Below, one piece after another: positions 1 to 6,707 of a stretch of DNA of 39,054 bases; the stretch's first letter is position 1, and the number at the start of each line of letters is the position of its first letter. The translations under genes were made by a program, and so were the position numbers. The notes beneath the pieces are model-generated. The model worked only from the letters and a program-made list of their open reading frames with translations, made no database searches and was not told where the DNA came from. The stretch comes from Ruminococcus sp. (GTDB lineage: Bacteria; Bacillota; Clostridia; Oscillospirales; Ruminococcaceae): assembly GCA_017960805.1 (NCBI GenBank), contig JAGCYM010000006.1, positions 1-39,054 of the forward strand, in the 5' to 3' direction.

Positions 1-2234
1 AGGGCATCGGAGATGGAGGCGTTGTAGCACCGGGCATTCATATAGATGGCGCCGCCGGTGCTGCCAGGCATGGAGTAGAAGAACTGGAGCCCAGCCCTAC
101 CTGCCTTGGATGCAAACAGGGCTACATCGCTTATGTCATTGCTTATGTCATTCCAAGATAGATCCACCATGTTTTCTTTTTCAGTGTTTACTGAGCTGTT
201 GAGGATAAGATCCTGAACTGGTCTGTCAACTACTTTGAGTGTTCTCTTGCCTTCTGAAATAAGATTACCTTCAGAATCCAAGAGTCTTGCATTGACAGTG
301 TATTCACCTACGTTCTTTACTGTGAATGAGATTTTGTCTCCGCTCTTGTAAATCGGGTATATAGCCTTGCCGTCATAGTAGGTTAATTCACCTTTTTCAA
401 GCGTAATGTCGAATGATGTTTCAGTTACGAGTTCATCCTTTTTGTAGACATCCATTTCTATTTTTCCTGAAAAAGGTCCGTTTGAGAAGTAGTTAACCTC
501 CGCACCAGCATTGATCTCAGTTTCATTTCCAGCATATATAAAGTAATCACTGAGAATAGGTCCGAACCAGGTCACCTCAAACTGAGTCTTTTCCTCTACT
601 GATGTTTGCTCATCTTCCGATGTCTGCTCCTCTTCTGACGTCTGCTCATCTTCCGATTTCTTCTCTTCTATGACTGGAGCTTCAATGACTCTAAACTCCG
701 TACTTCTTCGACATAGTTCCTTATCACCGTCAATGCATATTACGGTGATATCATAAACGCCTGCCGATGTAGTGTCAGGGTTGAATGAAAGCGGAGTGCC
801 CTTGAGATTATTGCTGTCCGGAGTGAGAACAGCGTCTTCGGTCTTGGAGATAACTTCCTTTCCGCTCTTTGTAACAATGGTCTTCATTGTGATATCGTAG
901 TCAACATTTGTCGCATATAACAGGTCGTAAAGCACACCTACTTCTGTTTCCACGCCGGATACCGCAGTTTTGGTGTCAAGCTCAACCGAGAGGTTCGATA
1001 TCTCTGTTGAGTGCTTTGGAATAAAAGCGGTTATGTTGATATTATGTTTCTGTTTCTTTACAAGTTTTCCATCGTTATACAGTTCAACAATTACATAGAT
1101 TTCAGAACCATCAGGCTCAGCAAGTATGAATTCACCGGCAGCAACATGGACTTTTTTACCATCTGCTGGGCATGAAGCTTTTACAGAGTTTTCATAGAAT
1201 GGTGTCTGATCGCTGTATGCAGTGGTTTTTACTTCGAGTTCTGTATCATAGTTGCTATAATACTCGATTACGGAGTCAACTGAAATACTGTTTGAACTAT
1301 TGCTGGATCCTTTAGTATCACTAAGTTGTGTTTCGAAATTCCTAATAATAAGTTTGTTATCCAGATCAATAGATTGCAGAAGTCTTATTGCAACAGATGT
1401 AGTTTCAATATCTTCTGCGAAACTTCCGTCAGATTTCTGAACTTCTGCGATTTTACTTACTATTTTTAGAGGATCCATTTCTTCATTAACTGACTGCAGT
1501 GCGAGGCATCTGTAAAGAGTTTCCTTTATGTCCTCATCTTTATAACTATTGTTTTCAATATTCTTAAGATAAGTAATCGGAGCCTCAAATGAAGTTAATT
1601 CATAATTGTTGGAAGAAAGGTATCTTCCAACATTATATACGACCATGGAAGTGAGTATATCATCACTGTCACTTGCTTCAGTATATGAATAACTTCCGTT
1701 CGATTTGGCTGAATTAAGAAGATACGTGCAGATCCCGATACCTGAAATCTTGTTTCCAGAGTATGCTGTATCGTTGATTGCTTCAAGAACAAGTACAGAA
1801 TCAAGTATATCGCTTGCGTAGTCTGGATAGAGTCCGAAACCACCGTCGGTATTCTGCTTGTTCTCAAGTTTTTCAAGATATTCAGATTTTGCAGAGGCTG
1901 CAGACAGTCTTGCTGTCATATCTGTATTCTTGAATGAAATAGAGTCTGTGACCCAAGTCTCACTTGTAGGGTCTGTTTCTTTCTGAGCAGCTCTTAGAGC
2001 AATAAGAGTTTCAGTAGTATCATTAACAAGGTTACTGTTACCATAGCTTCCATCAGAATTCTTTTCTGAGTCAAGATAGCTTACAGCCTTTTCAATGATA
2101 CCATTTCTGAGCTCACTTGCTTCAACTGGTGAAACACTGCTTGCTTTGAAGCGAATCATAGCAGCTGTGTTTAAAACCAGAACAGAACTTAGAAATACAG
2201 ACACTGCTTTTTTCTTACGTCCTGAAAGATTCAA
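1..2234 (-). CDS. Large secreted protein with alpha/alpha-toroid (prenyltransferase-like) repeats, C-terminus outside window
   Basis: Open frame of 744 codons running off the left edge, so the protein is incomplete. I chose TTG at 2234-2232: AAAGG lies about 10 nt upstream, and the only nearby ATG in this frame is followed one codon later by TGA, directly before the TTG. The N-terminus (RKKK, then a hydrophobic stretch AVSVFLSSVLVL) looks like a signal peptide. Residues about 45-280 carry toroid-type repeats with cores NSDGSYG, NTDGGFG and KSDGSFAED, as in the squalene-cyclase/prenyltransferase-like and thioester-domain superfamily. Ig-like or beta-rich stretches follow, then an acidic linker and the start of another beta domain (VDLSW). 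No catalytic residues are recognisable, so I infer an extracellular surface protein rather than a terpene cyclase. The last ~35 residues before the edge differ in composition from the rest. Confidence 0.8.
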   Translation of the reverse strand, partial: MNLSGRKKKAVSVFLSSVLVLNTAAMIRFKASSVSPVEASELRNGIIEKAVSYLDSEKNSDGSYGNSNLVNDTTETLIALRAAQKETDPTSETWVTDSISFKNTDMTARLSAASAKSEYLEKLENKQNTDGGFGLYPDYASDILDSVLVLEAINDTAYSGNKISGIGICTYLLNSAKSNGSYSYTEASDSDDILTSMVVYNVGRYLSSNNYELTSFEAPITYLKNIENNSYKDEDIKETLYRCLALQSVNEEMDPLKIVSKIAEVQKSDGSFAEDIETTSVAIRLLQSIDLDNKLIIRNFETQLSDTKGSSNSSNSISVDSVIEYYSNYDTELEVKTTAYSDQTPFYENSVKASCPADGKKVHVAAGEFILAEPDGSEIYVIVELYNDGKLVKKQKHNINITAFIPKHSTEISNLSVELDTKTAVSGVETEVGVLYDLLYATNVDYDITMKTIVTKSGKEVISKTEDAVLTPDSNNLKGTPLSFNPDTTSAGVYDITVICIDGDKELCRRSTEFRVIEAPVIEEKKSEDEQTSEEEQTSEDEQTSVEEKTQFEVTWFGPILSDYFIYAGNETEINAGAEVNYFSNGPFSGKIEMDVYKKDELVTETSFDITLEKGELTYYDGKAIYPIYKSGDKISFTVKNVGEYTVNARLLDSEGNLISEGKRTLKVVDRPVQDLILNSSVNTEKENMVDLSWNDISNDISDVALFASKAGRAGLQFFYSMPGSTGGAIYMNARCYNASISDA
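129..152. repeat. 12-bp tandem duplication inside the left-edge gene
   Basis: Two exact copies of GCTTATGTCATT stand head to tail. They give the duplicated peptide DISNDIS in the minus-strand protein, at the point where the sequence stops resembling an ordinary beta-sandwich module. Confidence 0.9.
601..654. repeat. Three 18-bp tandem repeats encoding an acidic linker
   Basis: Three imperfect 18-bp units encode the six-residue unit EDEQTS in the minus-strand secreted protein. This is a low-complexity acidic linker between beta-rich regions and a likely site of length variation between strains. Confidence 0.85.
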
Positions 2235-2264
2235 TCATTTCATTCCTTTCGATTAGATTTTTGA

Positions 2265-2312
2265 CGCATTTAGATATGCGACTTTTCATATAAACGTAAA
2301 ACCCTACGTTTA
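2265..2312 (-). promoter_or_regulatory. Two inverted repeats at the transcription start and in the leader
   Basis: AAACGTA and TACGTTT (2293-2312, 6-nt loop) lie just downstream of the -10 box, and CGCAT/ATGCG (2265-2280) lies further into the leader. The first could be an operator or an RNA hairpin at the 5' end. Sequence symmetry is the only support. Confidence 0.4.
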
Positions 2313-2318
2313 AGTATA

Positions 2319-2347
2319 ATAATAGCATTAATTCGTCTCTTTGTCAA
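2319..2347 (-). promoter_or_regulatory. Promoter of the left-edge secreted protein gene
   Basis: On the minus strand, -35 TTGACA (2347-2342), a 17-nt spacer and -10 TATTAT (2324-2319). It is a near-consensus housekeeping promoter about 85 nt upstream of the TTG start. Confidence 0.8.
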
Positions 2348-2573
2348 CTTGTAATACAAATATACTAATTGTATTACAGTGTGCGGCGTATGGCTATTTT
2401 ACGCGGAAATCTGATGTTTTGCAAAAGTAAATATGATGTTAAATTTAAACAAAGTAGCAAGCCGCCACTTATGCAAATTCTACAGTTTACGTTGGCGCTA
2501 CTTGATATAAGGTCAGGAAGTGTAGAATTTTGAAAGAATACTCCAGTTGTGGTATAACCCGAGTTTGATGAAA

Positions 2574-2628
2574 AAAACATAAAAACCTTGGCGTCGTCGT
2601 CCTTCTAAACGGCGATACCAAGGTTTTT
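2574..2628 (-). terminator. Terminator of the DUF3990/DUF3791 operon
   Basis: On the minus strand an 11-bp stem (AAAAACCTTGG/CCAAGGTTTTT) extends inward with G-U pairs and is followed by a long T-rich run. It sits about 100 nt after the last gene of the operon. From here to the promoter at 2347 (about 2348-2573) I see no gene. Confidence 0.75.
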
Positions 2629-2728
2629 ATAACGTAATATATGAATTGAATTGCGAGTGACATTATGTATTACAAATATGGCCTACAACAGTGACATTTC
2701 TATCTTTGATTTTAGTTACTTGGCCTCG

Positions 2729-2947
2729 CTAATGTTTTATTTTGTTCTTTTTTTCTTCTATTAACTTATCAATATCTTCAAATGCATTTTCTATAGCCTC
2801 AGTATGATAACGCCAGTACATGTCATTACATATTAGATTCGTTAATTCTAGATCATCAAGTTCTTGAAGAACAAAAGAAGTCGGAAGATCCTTGTATCGT
2901 GAATAGCTTTCTAATAGATAAATAAAAAAATCTTGTTCTGGAGTCAT
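2729..2947 (-). CDS. DUF3791-like small protein
   Basis: 72-aa acidic, helix-rich protein. I chose ATG at 2947 because AAGGTG lies 8 nt upstream. A GTG nine bases earlier (2956) has no spaced ribosome site. The pattern (FFIYLLESY near the N-terminus, then YHTEAIENAFEDIDKLIEEKK at the C-terminus) resembles DUF3791, short proteins often found beside DUF3990 genes in Firmicutes. It is the third gene of a tightly packed operon and is translationally coupled to the gene before it. Its molecular function is not known. A role as antitoxin or cofactor of the DUF3990 protein is inference from the arrangement. Confidence 0.7.
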   Translation of the reverse strand: MTPEQDFFIYLLESYSRYKDLPTSFVLQELDDLELTNLICNDMYWRYHTEAIENAFEDIDKLIEEKKNKIKH

Positions 2948-2948
2948 A

Positions 2949-3194
2949 TTAATCACACCTTATATATACTGAATTTCGTGGATCACCAGTAACCTGTTCA
3001 GCTTCCCAAATATCTAAGATTGCAGGACATCCAAATTCCATCAGAAACATTTCTTCATTTTCAAGCATGTCATGAGTTTTAGATTTTAGAAAGCAATCCA
3101 TGGCCTTTTCAGCAGAATATCCATATTTATTCATAATCATTTCAATTACAGTTTTGTCATAGTAATGAAGCACTTCACTCATTATTTTTCGCAT
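2949..3194 (-). CDS. Small conserved protein of the DUF3990 operon
   Basis: 81-aa protein preceded by a strong AGGAGGG site. It overlaps the 3' end of the DUF3990 gene by 13 nt, so the two are probably translated together. It has a helical N-terminal part (EMIMNKYGYSAEKAMDCFL) and a conserved-looking end (ILDIWEAEQVTGDPRNSVYIR). That is a pattern I associate with small proteins found between DUF3990 and DUF3791 genes. It may itself be counted in DUF3791. No catalytic motif is evident. Confidence 0.7.
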   Translation of the reverse strand: MRKIMSEVLHYYDKTVIEMIMNKYGYSAEKAMDCFLKSKTHDMLENEEMFLMEFGCPAILDIWEAEQVTGDPRNSVYIRCD

Positions 3195-3667
3195 ATTATA
3201 GCCCTCCTGAATTTAAGAAGATTAACAGCCGATTCAGTTTTAAAAGCGTATTGATTTTTGAGCTTTTGTGGAAGAAGCCGTTTGATAGCATATTCTTCAT
3301 CAATAAAACCACTTAAATACATGTTAATTACAGGCATGGTGTTATCATTGGCTACCGGTCCCGTTATAACATCATATGATGTACCATTATAGATACGTTT
3401 TCTGTTATCTGAAACAAAATGTAGCCATTCAGTATCAGCTTCTTTGAAACATAGTATTTTTAGTTTTTGAAACTCTTGATCATCGACTTCATATTCAGAA
3501 ATATAAGCTGTTCCATTATCTCTTCTTATTTTTACTTGGTTTGCCCATCGTTTTGCTTGTTCATAGTCTGATGTTAGATAAAAACCCTGTCCAAAGTCTA
3601 CTGATGTTTTTCCTATATTTACTAATGGCTTTTCAACAATCATATTACTTCCGTGATATAAAATCAT
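3182..3667 (-). CDS. DUF3990 protein (ADP-ribosyltransferase-like fold)
   Basis: 161 aa, first gene of the operon, with AGGAGG 7 nt before the ATG. It opens with ILYHGSN and has FGQGFYLTSDYEQAKRWA at about residues 25-42. These resemble the first two elements (H and Y) of the H-Y-E type ADP-ribosyltransferase fold to which DUF3990 is assigned. A glutamate near the C-terminus (FKTESAVNLL) could be the third element, but I cannot confirm the alignment. The family is often found in accessory regions with two small partner genes, as here, and is suspected of toxin-like or effector activity. It has no signal peptide, so it is predicted to be cytoplasmic. Confidence 0.8.
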   Translation of the reverse strand: MILYHGSNMIVEKPLVNIGKTSVDFGQGFYLTSDYEQAKRWANQVKIRRDNGTAYISEYEVDDQEFQKLKILCFKEADTEWLHFVSDNRKRIYNGTSYDVITGPVANDNTMPVINMYLSGFIDEEYAIKRLLPQKLKNQYAFKTESAVNLLKFRRAIICEK

Positions 3668-3727
3668 TAATTTTCCTCCTGAAAAAGATATTTTTTCAAA
3701 GGTGGCTAAATATTATATTCTATAATG

Positions 3728-3756
3728 ATTATACCATCTAGAAGGTATTACGTCAA
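3728..3756 (-). promoter_or_regulatory. Promoter of the DUF3990 operon with an internal palindrome
   Basis: On the minus strand, TTGACG (3756-3751), a 17-nt spacer and TATAAT (3733-3728). An 18-bp near-perfect palindrome, ATACCATCTAGAAGGTAT (3731-3748), fills the spacer and touches the -10 box. That is a position where a repressor would block RNA polymerase, so autoregulation by one of the small proteins is possible. Confidence 0.75.
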
Positions 3757-3790
3757 TACTACTTGCTTCAAACTCAGTAAGGTATGAGGT

Positions 3791-3819
3791 TTGACAGACT
3801 TTTCCATTTGTGGTATACT
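3791..3819 (+). promoter_or_regulatory. Promoter of the VanZ-like gene
   Basis: TTGACA (3791-3796), a 17-nt spacer and TATACT (3814-3819). It is divergent from the DUF3990 operon promoter and leaves an untranslated leader of about 110 nt. Confidence 0.8.
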
Positions 3820-3934
3820 AGATATTATCAAACGTCGAATTCAGGCCGTTTTTGATACCGATAATGTGTTTTTCTGGCATAATAAACAAGATTGAATAAT
3901 CTAAGTATGAATAAGAATATGGAGGTGAATAAGC

Positions 3935-4378
3935 ATGAGAATTAACCGAACAAATATAATACGTATTATTTTCATGGTATATATCTGTGCTGTATTCACT
4001 TTGACCTTTATAGTCAGAGAGACTATGATTCTCAGAAATCCTGACAGCAGAGGTGTTATTCTAATTCCTTTCAGAGAATTTGATGCGTTTCTTCATCAGC
4101 CTAACCACAGATTCTGGTTCATGCAGATTTTCCTGAATGTTCTCATGCTTGTCCCTTTCGGTTTTCTGTTCCCGTTGATCTCTGAAAGATTCAAGTCCCT
4201 TCCATTAACTGTGTTCTCTGGTTTTGTATTGTCTTCATCCATTGAGATAATGCAGTACATAACAGGCAGAGGAGTTACAGAAATTGATGATGTAATCAAT
4301 AATACTGCAGGTGCATTTGTAGGATATCTTATGTATGCGCTCGTCAGAGAATACATGAAAAAGCGAGAATATGTATAG
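3935..4378 (+). CDS. VanZ-like membrane protein
   Basis: 147-aa membrane protein with GGAGGTG before the ATG. Hydrophobic segments lie at about residues 9-27, 63-80 and 90-105, with another near 122-138. The motif EIMQYITGRGVTEIDDVINNT is the conserved core of the VanZ-like family (named from teicoplanin resistance VanZ), whose members are short multi-pass proteins. Most chromosomal copies have no proven role in glycopeptide resistance. The gene is monocistronic: it has its own promoter and a strong terminator directly after it. Confidence 0.85.
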   Translation: MRINRTNIIRIIFMVYICAVFTLTFIVRETMILRNPDSRGVILIPFREFDAFLHQPNHRFWFMQIFLNVLMLVPFGFLFPLISERFKSLPLTVFSGFVLSSSIEIMQYITGRGVTEIDDVINNTAGAFVGYLMYALVREYMKKREYV

Positions 4379-4404
4379 TCCATCTTTTACTAGTTTTGTA
4401 AGAG

Positions 4405-4463
4405 AGAACTGTTCCGTTTCCTAAGGCTCTTTTTTAGCCGTAGTCCGGAGCAGTTCTTTTTTT
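4405..4463 (+). terminator. Terminator after the VanZ-like gene
   Basis: A 12-bp stem (AGAACTGTTCCG paired with CGGAGCAGTTCT, one G-U) with a run of seven or more T. It begins about 25 nt after the stop codon. Confidence 0.85.
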
Positions 4464-4513
4464 GTTTTTGGCATAGTAAGTAATGAATCAAAAAATATAT
4501 ATAATTTTTTCTT

Positions 4514-4545
4514 TTACCTTTACGAAAAGTAAAGGTAATTTTTTT
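4514..4545 (+). terminator. Second hairpin with T-run before the mobilization module
   Basis: A perfect 10-bp stem, TTACCTTTAC/GTAAAGGTAA, with a 5-nt loop followed by seven T. It may act as a back-up terminator shielding the mobilization genes, or as part of the transfer origin. Confidence 0.6.
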
Positions 4546-4615
4546 AATTTTGACCAAATCAACACGGTTTCATCACACAAATCAATGCTTTGGTATACTG
4601 AATGCACTAAGCCGC

Positions 4616-4639
4616 TTGCTTGAATGTCTCATTCAGCAA
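4616..4639. other. Candidate oriT inverted repeat
   Basis: TTGCT-GAATG pairs with CATTC-AGCAA around a TCT loop, giving a 10-bp stem with one bulged T. It lies about 200 nt upstream of mobC, where transfer origins of MobC/relaxase modules usually sit. The nick site cannot be identified from sequence alone. Confidence 0.4.
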
Positions 4640-4677
4640 AGAGATGTACAAAAATGAGCCTTCATTTTTTGTAACTG

Positions 4678-4707
4678 TTATCACATTGAATTCTGTGCTA
4701 ATATACT
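4678..4707 (+). promoter_or_regulatory. Possible promoter of mobC-relaxase
   Basis: TTATCA, an 18-nt spacer and TATACT. The -35 box is weak. It lies about 130 nt upstream of mobC, and I see no better candidate between here and the gene. Confidence 0.4.
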
Positions 4708-4835
4708 CGTGGAAGGGACGTCAGAGGAGATTTAGAACGAACCGTGAAAACAAGATATTATTAAAAGGACGATGATATGTTTCTTCTGTCTTCACGACGT
4801 CTCTTTTCAATTCAAAACAGGAGGAGGGAAATCTT

Positions 4836-5147
4836 ATGAATATGAAAAACAAAGAATTAAGAGCTATTGTGACAGAGGAGGAAAAGCGTTTTGTCTTTGA
4901 TGAAGCAAAAATGTTCGGAATGAGCACCGGAGAGTTTATTCTTCGATGCGTAAGAAACAAGAAAGTAGCTGATGCTGATCTTATCCGTTCCATTATAGCT
5001 GAGCAGAAAGCTATAGGAATGCAGCTGGACAAAGTAATCTATCTGGCAAATCAGAACATGCTTACTGATGCTGATCTTGAGCCTGTTATTAAAGGGCAGA
5101 TAAAGATAACGGAAAACATCGGAAAGCTTATAAAGGAGATGAAATAA
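4836..5147 (+). CDS. mobC: MobC-like relaxosome protein
   Basis: 103-aa protein with AGGAGGAGGG upstream. The N-terminal half (LRAIVTEEEKRFVFDEAKMFGMSTGEFIL) matches a ribbon-helix-helix DNA-binding unit. The second half has the helix-rich pattern IGMQLDKVIYLANQ typical of MobC accessory proteins. Such proteins bind oriT and help the relaxase open the strand. The stop codon overlaps the relaxase start by one base (TAATG), so the two are coupled. Confidence 0.8.
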   Translation: MNMKNKELRAIVTEEEKRFVFDEAKMFGMSTGEFILRCVRNKKVADADLIRSIIAEQKAIGMQLDKVIYLANQNMLTDADLEPVIKGQIKITENIGKLIKEMK

Positions 5148-6556
5148 TGGCTATTTTGAAACCTATCATTACCAGCACTAAAAGCAGTGACAGCAAATGC
5201 ATCAAATATATCTGTCAGGATGAAAAGACTGAGAAGCAGAAATATGTCACGACTATAAACTGTTCTCTTGTTACAGTCAACGAGGAATTCAGCAACACCA
5301 GGTATCTATATGAGAAAACGGGAGGTATACTGTATCACCATTTTGTTCAGTCACATCCTAAAGGATATGAGATAGAACCAGCTCTAGCAAATAAGATAGC
5401 GGTCGATTTTGCAAAGAACGCTTTCAAAGGACATGAATGTGTAGTCGCAACACATGTTGACAGGGATCATACGCATTCACACATTCTGCTGAATGCTGTT
5501 AACGCGGAAACGGGAACAAAACTTCACTGGCACAGTAAGGAACTATGTGATCTTCGTGATCTCAGCGACAGTATATGTCAGAAATACGGTCTCCCGGTTA
5601 TGGAAAAGGCTCAACGATACAAGAGAAGCAATGGTATACCATCAAGTGAATATCACTGCGCAATGGAAGCAAAAAGCTGGAAAATAAATCTTATCAGTGA
5701 GATAAACAGGAATATGGCTTCCGCTCTTACCAGGCAGTCATTCATTCTGCTGATGAATAATGCAGGTTATGATGTCTTATGGGAGGATGATCTGAAGTTC
5801 ATTACATATACATGTCCGGACGGACATAAATGCAGAGATAACAAGCTTCATGACGACAGATATTATAAGGAGAATATGGAAAATGAATTTGAAATTAGAA
5901 AAAATGTTAGAAGCATCCAGTCAGAATTTGACAGAGAAATCGGAAACACAGTCGATGATATGCGTTCCGGAACGCGAGCTGGATGCTGTGATATCTCAGG
6001 TGAAACTGCTTACAGAAATGCTTACAGAGATAAAGATGCGCTTGGATATGACTGCGACAATAGAGCAAATGGATCTGAATCTGAGCAATCAGGTTGTTAT
6101 TTTTACACAGATGAAAGAAGAAATGATGAAGCTCCGGAAGAAGCTGATGGAATGATTATGTGCCAAGATAAGGATGATAAATCAGGGAATGATGAGATTA
6201 TTATCACAGGATGGGAAGCGGAAAGATCAGCTCTTATAAGAAATGAACGGGCAAGGAGGGAAAAACTCAGGAATGAAGAAAGGATAAAACATGAAAACCT
6301 CATGATTTCTGAAAGGAAATGGCTTGAAACTCTTTACTCAGAAAACAGAAGGAATAAGAAGAAGTATGGAGGTGATCGAATGTCTTCTGATTTTGAAGAT
6401 GAAGTAAAAAGAAAGCTGTACGATGATGATATTTCCCAGAATAATGAGATAGTTCATAATACGCATAATTCTGACAGAGCATACGATAAGGAGGATATGC
6501 CAGAGGAAAAAATCAAAGAATCAGAGAGAAAACGAAACAGGAGCTTCAGGCTGTAA
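5147..6556 (+). CDS. Relaxase (MobA/VirD2-like mobilization nuclease)
   Basis: 469 aa. The N-terminal ~260 residues form a relaxase domain, with the metal-binding motif HVDRDHTHSH at residues 103-112 (three histidines H108, H110, H112) and an upstream conserved block ILYHHFVQSHPKGYE. A nucleophile tyrosine is not certain: candidates are Y19 and Y21 near the N-terminus. The protein would nick oriT and lead the strand during conjugative mobilization. The C-terminal half is charged, poor in predicted structure, and ends in a basic/acidic helix. No coupling protein, secretion system or integrase is in the window, so the element is mobilizable at best, or a remnant. A second long frame overlaps the linker. 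Confidence 0.9.
   Translation: MAILKPIITSTKSSDSKCIKYICQDEKTEKQKYVTTINCSLVTVNEEFSNTRYLYEKTGGILYHHFVQSHPKGYEIEPALANKIAVDFAKNAFKGHECVVATHVDRDHTHSHILLNAVNAETGTKLHWHSKELCDLRDLSDSICQKYGLPVMEKAQRYKRSNGIPSSEYHCAMEAKSWKINLISEINRNMASALTRQSFILLMNNAGYDVLWEDDLKFITYTCPDGHKCRDNKLHDDRYYKENMENEFEIRKNVRSIQSEFDREIGNTVDDMRSGTRAGCCDISGETAYRNAYRDKDALGYDCDNRANGSESEQSGCYFYTDERRNDEAPEEADGMIMCQDKDDKSGNDEIIITGWEAERSALIRNERARREKLRNEERIKHENLMISERKWLETLYSENRRNKKKYGGDRMSSDFEDEVKRKLYDDDISQNNEIVHNTHNSDRAYDKEDMPEEKIKESERKRNRSFRL
5850..6155 (+). other. Overlapping reading frame inside the relaxase gene (candidate)
   Basis: 101 codons in a different frame from the relaxase. The second half (ELDAVISQVKLLTEMLTEIK, then LRKKLME) reads as an amphipathic, leucine/isoleucine-rich coiled coil. 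The relaxase frame over the same bases looks like an unstructured linker. No clear ribosome site precedes its ATG. It could be a nested gene, a frameshift relic, or chance. Confidence 0.3.
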
Positions 6557-6568
6557 AGAATTTTTTTA

Positions 6569-6597
6569 TTGACTTTTTCATAGTTATGGGTTATAAT
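6569..6597 (+). promoter_or_regulatory. Promoter of the GGDEF/EAL pair
   Basis: TTGACT (6569-6574), a 17-nt spacer and TATAAT (6592-6597). It lies about 110 nt upstream of the first start codon and immediately after the relaxase stop. Confidence 0.8.
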
Positions 6598-6707
6598 TAT
6601 TATGTAATATTATACAAAAATATTGCTGAAATGATATTTTTAAATATTAAGATGTAATAATGATGCATAATACATCCTCACTTAATAACTATGGAAAGGA
6701 GACAAAC

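Noticed and set aside
2374-2580. 68-codon minus-strand open frame with hydrophobic stretches
   Set aside because: Its start lies in the T-run of the operon terminator, there is no ribosome site, and the composition is like AT-rich non-coding sequence.
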